Shown in pieces: positions 44,554 to 55,196 of a DNA stretch of 64,000 nucleotides (its first letter is position 1; every line of letters begins with the position of its first letter). Position numbers and translations under genes: made by a program. A model generated the notes under the pieces. The model was not told the DNA's origin. It did no database searches and was given only the letters and a program-made list of their open reading frames with translations. Location: contig JABCPU010000080.1 of assembly GCA_016800925.1 (NCBI GenBank), positions 1 to 64,000 on the forward strand, given 5' to 3'. The DNA comes from Suillus spraguei. Lineage: Eukaryota > Basidiomycota > Agaricomycetes > Boletales > Suillaceae.

Positions 44554-45579
44554 ATGTCTTTCCCCACTGCATACATCACCCCCATCGTTGTTGCCAACAC
44601 TGACTCTGACTCCGACGCAGAAAACTATGGAACCCTTGCCACCAAAATCGACAACACCTCTTACATTGAAGCCGCCCTTCTATGTGAAGGACACACTCTC
44701 GAGATTGAGAGAATCCTCACCGCAAGAGGTGCCTTCCCTGCCTTACTCCTCGTTAACATCATTCGCACTGCTGCCCTCATTGAAACCAACATCAATCAAA
44801 CCACAGAAATCACGTATCGCCAGCGCATCTTACATCTACAAAAATGTATTCATTCTTACGCAATGCTGCTGTTTCCCCATTCTTTTAAGAGCGATGTTGA
44901 AGAAGCTATTCACATTGTGGCCGAACACCGAGCAGGTGTGGCTAGACCTCCCTCTCTGCAAAGATATATGAACCCACTCCCTGTCCCTCCACCCTCTTCC
45001 TCGCGCATTTATTCTAATCTTGATGCCTTTACTGGCTTATACACTGCTGTCCAGGAGATTGGACAGCTCACCAATGCAGTCGTCAAAACTATCCAACAAT
45101 CAGTTGTCGAAACAAGAGCAGCCAGAAACTTAGTCGAAGAAGCTATTACTGATCTGCAACAAATGCAAGCCGACCTTGCCTCTCCACGAACCCCATCCCC
45201 TATCAAACAACCAACCTCACTGCCCCCTGTTATAGTCTCCCACGATCACCCCGCATGGCTATACAAACCTTGCACAGAAGAGCAGTGTGAAGCTGCAAAA
45301 ATATTAGGGGTTCCTGTCGCTGAGTTGGTGGCACTCGGTCCTTGCCTTCGTGACCTCCACATTCATCCCCCTATGTCCATTCCAGCATCATTTGGTCCAA
45401 TGGACCCTGTTTCGCCTGTCCTAGTGAAGGACTTCAGTATAACGTCTTCCTCCTCCTCTAACAAACTCCTCGCAGTTGCTGAGCGAGCAACTACTCCTGA
45501 TCTCCCAATGTCGGCATACACTCTTACCACTAAACAACAGGCACAACTCAGACGCAACAATACCCTCACTTTAAAATAA
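44554..45579 (+). CDS. Gypsy copy C ORF2: unknown accessory protein
   Basis: 341 residues, uninterrupted although pol in the same element is broken many times. MSFPTAYITPIVVAN, acidic NTDSDSDAENYG, helical EAALLCEGHTLEIERIL and LLVNIIRTAALIETN, proline-rich ASPRTPSPIKQPTSLPP, conserved HDHPAWLYKPC and IHPPMSIPASFGPMDPV. It starts about 55 bases after the chromodomain stop (YKKQHSL). No domain recognised; no transmembrane segment. It is conserved at the same place in copies A and B. Confidence 0.75.
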   Translation: MSFPTAYITPIVVANTDSDSDAENYGTLATKIDNTSYIEAALLCEGHTLEIERILTARGAFPALLLVNIIRTAALIETNINQTTEITYRQRILHLQKCIHSYAMLLFPHSFKSDVEEAIHIVAEHRAGVARPPSLQRYMNPLPVPPPSSSRIYSNLDAFTGLYTAVQEIGQLTNAVVKTIQQSVVETRAARNLVEEAITDLQQMQADLASPRTPSPIKQPTSLPPVIVSHDHPAWLYKPCTEEQCEAAKILGVPVAELVALGPCLRDLHIHPPMSIPASFGPMDPVSPVLVKDFSITSSSSSNKLLAVAERATTPDLPMSAYTLTTKQQAQLRRNNTLTLK

Positions 45580-45580
45580 T

Positions 45581-46024
45581 GGCGCAACAGAAGGGAAAGA
45601 AGCACGCCAGATCCACTAGTCCCAAACCCATCGTTTTGCCATCACCCCTACGCATGTCCACCTCCAACACTGATGAGAATATGCAGTGTTAGTCTGTGGT
45701 ATCACCGGGCATCGGAAAAAGAATTGCCCTGACTACCAGTGCCAAATTTGTCTGCGACATGCTCCTAACCATCTTTCTATCTACTGTCCCCAAAGAGTTG
45801 GAACTCCTCCATTTACATTAATCTGGAAGGATGACGGGTTCTATGAAGTGCTTCGTTCTTGGGAACAACAGCTTCGTGATGAGCGAACTCAAGCAGCAAA
45901 GAGGCAGGATTCTAAACGACATGCTGGTGCTGAAGAAGCCGCACATATGAGGAGTGGGTCATTCCTTGATGAGGACTACGAGTATAGCGACGATCCCGTT
46001 TATTATGCCAATCAAGATGAGTAA
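45581..46024 (+). pseudogene. Gypsy copy C ORF3 (zinc-knuckle protein), one-base deletion
   Basis: ATG 45581 (MAQQKGKKHARSTSPKP) reads to MQC and then a TAG caused by loss of one base near 45690 (CAGTGTTAGTC versus AAATGTCGTGTC in copy B). The second frame carries LVCGITGHRKKNC, CQICLRHAPNHLSIYC, PFTLIWKDDGFYEVLR and an acidic tail to 46024. It is homologous to 8014-8460. Confidence 0.8.
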
Positions 46025-46056
46025 AGTTGGTGACTTTACATGTAAAACGGGGGTAA

Positions 46057-46531
46057 TGTTACAATCGTACGTGCCCCTATTCATTTTCTGTCTACTTCAC
46101 TTTGTATATTACATAACTAAACTCAGACTCATATGCTCAACGCATCTGTACTATAGTTGCCTTCCTTCTTTAGGATATGCACTTACACTTCTCACGTCTC
46201 TCTTGGTCCATGCGCACATATTGGCCTATTTAAGCACATTGTATTATGCTTGTATACTTCACTTTAATCTTACTGGGTTTTACCTGGAACATCCTTTGCT
46301 TAGGTCTCCAACCTAAGTCGTCTTGAATCATCTCTAAGTCTAAGCACTCCTTAGCCTTAGTCTCTATTCTTGCAGAACCTCTTAGATCTATCTTTGAGGC
46401 TGAACCCTTAATCGTACTCGGAACGCGTTCCTAGTACTTTCACCTTGTCCTCTTTTGGACATTGTAGAACTTTCCAGCAGACCGCCTGTGTCTTTTCACT
46501 GTCGCTGGTGACGCCACCCCAGTTCGTAACA
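46057..46531 (+). repeat. LTR1, 3' LTR of copy C
   Basis: 475 bp, TGTTACAATCGTACGTG...GTTCGTAACA, followed by the CCGAA duplication. It retains more CpG sites than the 5' LTR in the first 20 bases but fewer elsewhere. Confidence 0.96.
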
Positions 46532-46608
46532 CCGAAAGAGCTGAGTAAGGGTCTGGAACCAATAATTTTCAACTCTCTGACCATCCATTTCATCAACTGT
46601 ATAGTAAC

Positions 46609-48570
46609 ATGACTAGGAGTGGATCCCCTGCCAGCATGCCCCAGCAGACCAAGCTTCCCCTGATCAAGGCAGAAATTGCAGTCCTCCAGGCCCACCTAAA
46701 GGACTGGAGGTCTGTCAAAGGTAAACAACAGCACCACATTTTGAAGGCTGTACACAAGGAAGCTTGTCTTCAAGCTCCCACTAGGGACAAAACCTTATTG
46801 AAAGCTCAAAAGAAGGTATGAACCAATGTATGATATACCTGTTTGCTGGCCATTTATTTATTACAACAGACATACAAGGAGTGGTTGTACAACCAATGTT
46901 GCCAGAAAGCCCCAAAGCCTCTCATCAAATATGGCAACAAATGGACAGCTCACTGTGTTTTAATTGAGCAGAACAAGGCCTGTATTCGAGAGGAGACTCG
47001 AGAGATGCCTGGGAGTGAGGCTATGATTGTCAAGTGGCCAGAGGCTACTAAGACTGTCCTGGCTGGTCTGTCAGCTGAGGAGAAGGAAGAGGCAAAAGTT
47101 CTTGCAGATAAGTGGAACAATGAAGCTGCTCCTCCTGAAGTCCAGGCCAATGTCGCTGAAACCAAAGGTGCTGATATGATTGAGCATTTCTCTACTGAAA
47201 TGTTCAAACAGGCTGGCACAAGGGTCTTTGTGATGTCAGCATGGCGGGACAGCAGAGGCAAACTGATGTTAGGAGCATGAGTGTCATCCAAGTTGGATTC
47301 TTGTTAATCAAAGGTCTAATATCTGATCACAGACATGACCACAATGATCAATTTGGCGGTGCCAAAAGCTTCATGAAGACAAGGAATTGGAATGAGATAT
47401 TCATGCTGGAATGGCGGCAATATGCTGGGGAACAATTTGGTGAGATGCCCAGCTTCTGGTCCTCATTGATGTCCTAACAATTAGCAATGATCAGATGTCC
47501 AGGATGATGAAGTTCCACAGGTCATCACCTCCAAGAAACGAATGCTGCGTCAGCTCCTTGACCTGGAGGAAGACAATGATGGGTTGCCTATGCTCCCTGA
47601 AACCATGGGTTTGAAGCGCGGTGAACAGCAGCATGTCATTCAGTCGTTCTTGACCAGGCATTATAGTAGGTGGATGTCCTATTCCTAATATTGACAGGAC
47701 TGAAGGTTTCACAGGGATGTGTATGGGAACAGAGAAAGTTAAGGTGGCGGTACCCTGGGGTGACTTGATCAAGAATCAATCAGATTTTCTAGATGGCACC
47801 TACTGGCCGGTGGACATACAGGTAGTGGAACCGTCCAAGATGGAAAAGCCAGTGCTACTGCTCTGTTGGATTTCTGGTATGATCGGCAGAAAAGGAAGCT
47901 TCTCCCACCTTCTGTTTCAAAGCTTGGAAAGACACTAATGGCGATATGGAGCCGCTGGCCAAGGCATATGAGAAAGTCATCTGCTGGTCAACCGGCTGCC
48001 ATAACAAGGCCCATAATGCCCCCAAGGCCACACAAGCCTCAAGACATCTACAGGATAATGAGGAAGGCTTAGATGAGAGGGAGGAGTATCAGTCCTCTGA
48101 TGATGATGGGGAAGAAGCAGCAATATCCAACCATCACCTGGAGCTGCCGGCAATATCTCATCAGAAAGTCATCTGCTGGATGAGTCACTGCAACAAGGCC
48201 CATGCTGTCCTTAGTGAGGAAAGCTTGGATGAAAGGGAGGACCTTCAGTCCCACACTGATGATGGAGAGCAAGCATCAATGTCCAACAATGCCAGGGAAC
48301 AACCACCACCAGCAATGGTATGTGCTTGCCAAAATCAATGATGGAATGCTGACCCGCCCCACCTTGTTACCAGTCAGATAATACATTCTTCCACCACCTC
48401 TCTGGCAGTAGCAAGACATACAAAGGCACGTGGAACCAACATTATTTGTACTTAGGACACGTTCAGGGAAGTGGTGTGCCGCCGCACCAATCAGTGACAC
48501 ACCGGCCAAGAGAACTCAGAGCAAGGTGGCTATAGTTGAAGCTCCAAAGCCAAGAAGGGGCAGGAAATGA
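46609..48570 (+). pseudogene. Multi-exon Agaricomycete gene of unknown function, decayed
   Basis: ATG 46609 opens MTRSGSPASMPQQTKL, AEIAVLQAHLKDWR and TLLKAQKK. An intron (GTATGA...ACAACAG, about 46816-46869) leads to TYKEWLYNQCCQKAPK, KYGNKWTAHCVL, GSEAMIVKWPEATK, AAPPEVQANVAETKGADMIEHF and RVFVMSAWRD. Later pieces: FGGAKSFMKTRNWNE, WRQYAGEQFGEMPSFW, KKRMLRQLLDLEEDNDGLP, VPWGDLIKNQSDFLDGTYWP, FWYDRQK, then FCFKAWKDTNGDMEPLAKAYE. The tail has two similar modules (KVICWSTGCHNKAH...DEREEYQSSDDDGE and KVICWMSHCNKAH...DEREDLQSHTDDGE). The last exon ends PAKRTQSKVAIVEAPKPRR at TGA 48568-48570. Frame breaks near 47470 and 47890 suggest decay. The pattern recalls a repeated basidiomycete gene family; no domain named. 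Confidence 0.55.
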
Positions 48571-48832
48571 TTCTGGTCATCAGTAATAACAGTAGTGTAT
48601 GACAACTGTTCACTCCTACTGTATATGATGTTTGCCACAATTAGATAGCAAGATGGTGCCACCTACCAAATCTATTGTATGGCAGGATAGATTGATGCCC
48701 CAATGGCGCCGCAACAACAAACAAATTCATTGCTACTGTACATGAAAACTGCTCTACATCTACTCAAGAACTGCCAGAGTATAGTAGACAGGAACCAAAC
48801 CTAATATAATATCTATCTATTACCAGGTGCAG
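48571..48832. other. Intergenic; no gene recognised
   Basis: AT-rich spacer between two oppositely oriented decayed genes. No reading frame or repeat recognised. Confidence 0.5.
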
Positions 48833-49351
48833 TGGCTACACCTGACGCCACCCTGGCGATGGTGTCTCCGCTGGTACGAGAGCTGCCAGCAATGTTGGTA
48901 ACAGATGGCCCAGTAGTTGGACCACCCAACATGGACCCACTAGAGATGTTGCCAACCAATGATGGCAAGTTGAAATACAAGCCTTCCATGGCTTACATCT
49001 GGCCCATGCTGACAGGCACCATGCTTTGACCGCTGCCATACATAGGGTTGGCAAGATACAGGGAGCTTGCAAAGGGGGAAGATAAAGAATGTGGCTGTCC
49101 AGTAAGACATTGATGGATGGTGTTGTAAGCATCCTGAAGGGTGGTGGTGGTATGTTCTTGTTGGCCCAATTGGTCTTGAGCACGGCAAAGCTGCTGATCC
49201 CTGGTGGTTGATTCCACTCGCAATGTCTTGACTTCATCTTGCAACACTGCTACCTCCACCTGCAGGCCTTGCAATTCAAGTAGGGCAGCATCCTGAGAGG
49301 TGATCCTGGCTTGCATTGCATTCAACTGCTCTGTGGCGGCAGTATTCTTGG
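48833..49351 (-). pseudogene. Coiled-coil gene fragment downstream of a minus-strand LTR3
   Basis: Reading from 49351: TKNTAATEQLNAMQARITSQ, LLELQGLQVEVAVLQDEVK and QLCRAQDQLGQQEHTTTTLQ show heptad spacing. A low-complexity Ser/Gly/Met part follows (YGSGQSMVPVSMGQM). An in-frame TAA near 49005 is followed by AMEGLYFNLPSLVGNISSG and TIARVASGVATAPG. The reading frame runs straight out of the LTR without its own ATG, so the true N-terminus has been replaced. Function is unknown. Confidence 0.4.
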
Positions 49352-51570
49352 TGTAAAGATACAACCTAGCTTGGGCTGTAGATAAACCACTACCTAAACT
49401 AGTATGTGAGTCTTGCACTCCGTCTAGTCTGCTTCACTTGTAAGAACAAGAGCATTTGACCTTAAAGGGGGATGCCTATTAGTATGGTCAAGTTCGAGTC
49501 AATTCTTATATGCGAAACAAGCATCGTGGTCAGTGGTAAGTTGCTGTGGTCAGCAATGATACTGCCGGAACTAGCGTTGTGTGTAGCAGTGCTTCCGTGG
49601 TCGAGATAAGGTCAGTAACAGTTGCGTTGAGCGAGCAATGTCGAGCGGTGGTCTCAGCGGTAGTGGTAAGGTTGCGAGTGGTGCAAGGAAACAGTAAAGA
49701 AGTCCACTGTAGTGACAAAAGTCACGCTGACTGTCAAAACCCCATTTTCGACAAGTGTCTCATTAACGTCTGCGGTGGCAACCGAAGGATTCCCTTATAG
49801 CGACGAAATAGCCTTTTCGTTCCGCTAACGCAGAACCGTTCTTCTTCCATGAACCCTTACCGGATCCTTGCGCCGATGCCCTCATGTCCCGTCCTATTCT
49901 GTCTAGAATCCATTGGTGCATAGTTACCTCGCTTCCGCAGTTACTAAACCTACGGCAGGATTTACCTTATATCTCAAGGGGCTGCTGCATGCTGTGCGCC
50001 TCATAATTAAGTACCCCGTTTATTTTCTTTCTCGCTACTGGACTCGCATAGTTATCTTGTACACGCTTGCATATGTTAAAAAGGACTGAACATACATACT
50101 GTTACTTTTACTTTCCGTTACATCCCTTCACTAGGACTTAGTATCAGAAATGCTTGCTAGTTGCAATCTATTTGCATTTGAACTCTTCTCCGTTCGAACC
50201 ACACTCATTGATTTAACTGCTGGTAACTTTACTGCTTGAAGTACCACATGACTTTCGACTTTGCTACTTGTAACCAGACCGCGGCCAGTGATCTCGCTGG
50301 GTCGCTTTCTCTCTCGTCTGCATTCCCGCTCGTATGGAAGTTGCCGCTACCGCACTGCTGATAGTTATAACATTTCGTCTCGCCCAAGCAACTTTGTTCC
50401 TGCCCTCACTAGCTAACCATTGCAGCTATCATTACCACGCGTGTACCGCTGACACCGTGCTAGTACCGCCGACATACTGCTACCGCCACTAATCTCGGAA
50501 ATCAGAATCCTAGCAGCCAATTTAGTACTTCATTGTTTCCTTCGCACTAACTTAGAAGGAATTGCTTCTATCTGCAGTCCTCTTGGGTCGAACATCTCAC
50601 TTGCGCCTTTAGTAGGATTAACGCTGCACTTATACTTAGGCCAGCGCTAGTTTCTTCGTTTCACCGCAGTACTTTCAGCAGTAAAGTAGCGGTCCATGAG
50701 AAGTTCAGTCAAAGTAACAGTCAAAAGTCCAGCAGTAACGGAGAACGAGTGTGATGTATTAACGAGCGATAAGGAAACTTTAAAGACTAAGTCCACTACT
50801 GGGGGAAATCAGAATCCTAGCAGCCAATTTAGTACTTCATTGTTTCCTTCGCACTAACTTAGAAGGAATTGCTTCTATCTGCAGTCCTCTTGGGTCGAAC
50901 ATTTCACTCGCGCCTTTAGTAGGATTAACGCTGCACTTATACTTAGGCCAGCGCTAGTTTCTTCGTTTCACTGCAGTACTTTCAGCAGTAAAGTAGCGAT
51001 CCATGAGAAGTTCAGTCAAAGTAACAGTCAAAAGTCCAGCAGTAACGGAGAACGAGTGTGATGTATTAACGAGCGATAAGGAAACTTGAAAGACTAAGTC
51101 CACTACTGGGTTGATCCAGAGCTAGACAATAATCCTGACCTATAGTACGTGCAATGGTGTAAAATCAGGTACTGTATTGTGTGGGGTATGCAGTGCTTAT
51201 ATCCTAAATCGTATGTACTCAGAATACTCTAGGTGAGATCAGTAGTGCTGGAGTGTAGTAACCGCCATAAGTAAACATAGCGTGAGCGCTGCGGCACGAG
51301 GCAACATGTAATAACGCTTGCCATGGAATCAGTGATAATGAACAGGAAACAAACTACGCACCAAATGGAGCTATGCGGACGCAGCAAGGACATGGAAGGA
51401 CATCAGTACATGGAACGAGGTGTGGTAGTCGGTACGGTGTGCGGTAAGCGTGGGATGCCGCCGGTACTGCTAAAGGGGTAAGAAGGCCATGGACAAGTGG
51501 TAACTCCTGTAGATGTGAGACGAGTGTCAAAATATGGGGTTTTAAGCCCAGCGCCAATATGTTCGTTACA
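49352..51570 (-). repeat. LTR3, minus orientation, carrying a chimeric LTR4
   Basis: Minus-strand LTR3 from GTTCGTTACA (51570) to TGTAAAGATAC (49352). Without the insert 49708-50970 it is about 956 bp, as expected. Flanks CTTGG and CTGCT do not match, so it is not a clean solo insertion. Confidence 0.8.
49708..50970 (+). mobile_element. Chimeric LTR4 (LTR4 + LTR3 piece + second LTR4 3' end)
   Basis: 1263 bp: a complete LTR4 (49708-50663), about 140 bp of LTR3 sequence in minus orientation (50664-50803), then the last 167 bp of LTR4 again (50804-50970). Flanks are CCAC (49704-49707) and CTGC (50971-50974); uninterrupted LTR3 has CTGC here. An inverted copy of the same length and with the same junction lies at 52622-53884. 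Confidence 0.8.
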
Positions 51571-51958
51571 CTGCTTTCATCTTAGGCATTGGCTTCAGCC
51601 TAAGTTTTACCTTGGCCAGGGCTGGCACACTGGCAATGCTGGCAGATGCTTTCACCATTGAAGTAGGCTGGGCCTGGCAATTGTAATGCTTCTTGCCTTC
51701 TCCTTCAATGGATGTTGCTGGATTCGGGAATGGTCGTTGCTGACATACCATGGGTCTTGAATACCAGGGACTACCTGTAGTCAACACATCACCCTGCCCT
51801 GCTATTAAAAGAACACTGACCATCAGATCTCCAATTTCCACAGCCAACTTGAGGTGATCGGGATGGCCATCCCTCAGCTTTGCTGCCTTCTGTACAATTT
51901 TCATAATCTGCTCTGCAGCATCGCCCATGGCAGTGTTAGAAAATTCAGTGGTGGGCAT
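51566..51958 (-). pseudogene. Small gene fragment cut by LTR3
   Basis: From ATG 51958: MPTTEFSNTAMGDAAEQIMK, KLRDGHPDHLKLAVEIGDLM, then a basic Lys/Ala tail (ALAKVKLRLKPMPKMKAV). The stop TAA is supplied by the first bases of the LTR at 51570. It could be the N-terminal part of the gene whose C-terminal fragment is at 48833-49351 across the LTR, but no matching target duplication proves this. No recognised domain. Confidence 0.35.
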
Positions 51959-52040
51959 GGTGTGGAAAATAACTGCAAGATGGGAGATAATGGCACTGAT
52001 GCTGTATATACAAAGCAATGAAAATTTGAAGTCAGTCACT

Positions 52041-52309
52041 TAGCACCAACACATGGCAAGGATGTTTGATAATCACGTGTTCCGGGTCTTGCCGGCAGGA
52101 CAGTCCATTGTTCAGGTGCCACAATTTCAACTTCTGTGATTCACAACCAGATCAAATATATAATCAGTTGGATAGAACCCTCCAATTCTCCATTATTGTC
52201 AAGTATCACATGTCCCATCCTTCCAATCACCCTTACCCAGGAAAAGTCCGATTTGAATCACCCATGGAAACAGAAGAATCTTCCTACAGCAGTGAAGCTG
52301 GAATGCCAG
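52041..52309. other. Spacer between head-to-head LTR3 copies
   Basis: No gene or known repeat recognised in this short interval; short reading frames only. Confidence 0.4.
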
Positions 52310-54542
52310 TGTAACAAACATATTGGTGCTGGCCTTAAAACCTTATCTTTTGGCACACATCTCACATCTATAGGAATCTCCACCAGTCCAAAGGCCGTCT
52401 TACACATTTAGCATTGCCGGTGGCATCCCACGCGTACCGCACACCATACCAACTGCCACACCATGTTCCACATACTGATGTCCTCCCATGTCCTTGCTGT
52501 GTCTGCATAGCTCCATTAGGTGCATAGCTTGTTTTATGTTCGTTATCACTGATTCCACAGCAAGTCTTATTACATGTTGCCTCATGCCGCAGCCACCTTG
52601 TGCTACATTTACATATGGCGGTGAAACGAAGAAACTAGCGCTGGCCTAAGTATAAGTGCAGCGTTAATCCTACTAAAGGCGCGAGTGAAATGTTCGACCC
52701 AAGAGGACTGCAGATAGAAGCAATTCCTTCTAAGTTAGTGCGAAGGAAACAATGAAGTACTAAATTGGCTGCTAGGATTCTGATTTCCCCCAGTAGTGGA
52801 CTTAGTCTTTAAAGTTTCCTTATCGCTCGTTAATACATCACACTCGTTCTCCGTTACTGCTGGACTTTTGACTGTTACTTTGACTGAACTTCTCATGGAC
52901 CGCTACTTTACTGCTGAAAGTACTGCGGTGAAACGAAGAAACTAGCGCTGGCCTAAGTATAAGTGCAGCGTTAATCCTACTAAAGGCGCAAGTGAGATGT
53001 TCGACCCAAGAGGACTGCAGATAGAAGCAATTCCTTCTAAGTTAGTGCGAAGGAAACAATGAAGTACTAAATTGGCTGCTAGGATTCTGATTTCCGAGAT
53101 TAGTGGCGGTAGCAGTATGTCGGCGGTACTAGCACGGTGTCAGCGGTACACGCGTGGTAATGATAGCTGCAATGGTTAGCTAGTGAGGGCAGGAACAAAG
53201 TTGCTTGGGCGAGACGAAATGTTATAACTATCAGCAGTGCGGTAGCGGCAACTTCCATACGAGCGGGAATGCAGACGAGAGAGAAAGCGACCCAGCGAGA
53301 TCACTGGCCGCGGTCTGGTTACAAGTAGCAAAGTCGAAAGTCATGTGGTACTTCAAGCAGTAAAGTTACCAGCAGTTAAATCAATGAGTGTGGTTCGAAC
53401 GGAGAAGAGTTCAAATGCAAATAGATTGCAACTAGCAAGCATTTCTGATACTAAGTCCTAGTGAAGGGATGTAACGGAAAGTAAAAGTAACAGTATGTAT
53501 GTTCAGTCCTTTTTAACATATGCAAGCGTGTACAAGATAACTATGCGAGTCCAGTAGCGAGAAAGAAAATAAACGGGGTACTTAATTATGAGGCGCACAG
53601 CATGCAGCAGCCCCTTGAGATATAAGGTAAATCCTGCCGTAGGTTTAGTAACTGCGGAAGCGAGGTAACTACACACCAATGGATTCTAGACGGAATAGGA
53701 TGGGACATGAGGGCATCGGTGCGAGGATCCGGTAAGGGTTCACGGAAGAAGAATGGTTCCGCGTTAGCGGAGCGAAAAGGCTATTTCATCGCTATAAGGG
53801 AATCCTTCGGTTGCCGCCGCAGACGTTAACAAGACACTTGCCAAAAACAGTGTTTTGACAGTTAGGGTGACTTTTCTCGCTACAGCAGTTACTGCACTTG
53901 AGCGCTACTGATCTCGCCTAGAGCATTCCGAGTACATATGATATAGGATATAAGCACCGTGTACCCCGCACAATACAGCACCTAATTTGTACCTTATTTT
54001 CACCATACTATAGGTCAGGATTAGTGTCCAGCTCTGGATCTACCCAGTAGTGGACTTAGTCTTTAAAGTTCTTTACTGCTCATTAATCAATTACGCTCGT
54101 TCACCGTTACCGCTGGCACACCACTAGATTCTTGAGCCCTGTTAGACTAAACTTCATGTGTACTGCTACTCTACCACTGAGAGTACTGCGGATTTCTTTA
54201 CTGTGTCCTTGCACCACTCGCAACCTTACCACTACTGCAGATATCATCACTCGTCACCGATCGTGAGACGCTACATCTACAGGCTTTATCCCTATGATGC
54301 TAGTACCACTACCTACAATGCTAATTCCAGCAGTATCATTGCTGACCGTGGAAACTTACCACTGACTACGATGCTATATTTGCACATTGGTTTGACTCGA
54401 ACTTGACCATACTAACAGGCATCCCCCTTTAGGGTCAAACGCTCTTGTTTTGCAAGTGAAGCAGACTAGATGGAATGCAAGACCACACATACTAACTTAA
54501 GAGGTAGTTTAACTACAGCCCAGGTTAGGTTGTATCTTTACA
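52310..54542 (+). repeat. LTR3, plus orientation, carrying a chimeric LTR4
   Basis: TGTAACAAACATATTGG at 52310 to TTGTATCTTTACA at 54542. Without 52622-53884 it is about 970 bp. TATA-like GGATATAAGC near 53945. It faces the minus LTR3 at 49352-51570 head to head. Flanks GCCAG and CCAAG are not a duplication. Confidence 0.8.
52622..53884 (-). mobile_element. Chimeric LTR4, inverted copy
   Basis: 1263 bp with the same three-part structure and the same internal junction (CCCCCAGTAGTGGAC against GATTCTGATTTC at about 52780-52792) as 49708-50970. Flanks GCGG (52618-52621) and GCAG (53885-53888) match the LTR3 target ACA-GCAG-TTAC with one transition. Confidence 0.8.
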
Positions 54543-54830
54543 CCAAGCCAGGCCAAAGCCAAGCTGTCATTGATGGCTTTGGCCCAGCCTGCAGTTCTTC
54601 AAAGCTGGAGCCATCTGAAGCCAGGCCAAAGCCATGGCTTTCAGGCCAATCCAGGCCGGCACATCACTAATAGCTAGTAATGTACATGGCCCGGCTTCAG
54701 GCCATGGGCCAGGCCAAGCCAGGCCTGGATAGGCCAAGCCAAGCCAAACCAAAGTCATGGCCTGGTGACAGCTTTGGCCTGGCCTGGCATTATGAAAAGC
54801 CAAAGCCACCGGCTCAGGCCACGGCTTATA
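54543..54830. repeat. AGGCC/AAGCC-dense palindromic tract
   Basis: Dozens of GGCC, AAGCC and GGCTTTGG units in both orientations, for example CCAGGCCAAAGCC and GGCTTTGGCC. Many hairpins are possible. Composition is sharply different from both flanks. No coding meaning assigned. Confidence 0.7.
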
Positions 54831-55196
54831 GTCAACTGTGCCTGCAGCGCCCAAGCTCAAACTGCTTGACAATCTTGATGGTCATCATTGGTCAATTGAG
54901 ATTCTGACTTCTGTCTCATTTCAAATTTTTGATTACTTACATTGTGTGCATGTTCATATGGTAACATGTGTCAGAATCACAGTGAGTTGCAGACATTCTT
55001 TCCAAGCTTGACACAACTCACTTGCCACAGTGTTGGCAGATAGCACACCCGTCATTTTCAGTAATTTGCCCTCCTTTGCAAGTTTCTTGTGACTTCAAGT
55101 CGCAACCTTGGTGACAACCATCACATATGTTTTCAGACAAAAGGCATGCATTTGTGATGGTGATTTTTAATATCTGCCTCTCACCACTTGTCTCTG

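Larger units (their letters stand above)
38519..46531 (+). mobile_element. Full-length Ty3/gypsy chromovirus copy C
   Basis: 8013 bp with two 475-bp LTRs and a perfect 5-bp target duplication CCGAA (38514-38518 and 46532-46536). Order: LTR, gag, zinc knuckle, protease, RT, (solo LTR), RNase H, integrase, chromodomain, ORF2, ORF3, purine tract AAAACGGGGGTAA, LTR. Without the nested solo LTR it is about 7.5 kb. Numerous stops and frameshifts make it inactive. I could not identify a primer-binding site after the 5' LTR (AAAGATTAAAGTC). Confidence 0.97.

Noticed and set aside
50497..51110. CRISPR-like or satellite array
   Set aside because: Only two 306-bp units, fully explained as duplicated LTR4 end plus LTR3 piece. 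The organism is eukaryotic.
49347..54547. CTTGG and CCAAG at the outer edges of the LTR3 pair as a shared target duplication
   Set aside because: They are inverted, not direct, and the inner flanks (CTGCT, GCCAG) do not fit a simple LTR-mediated inversion.
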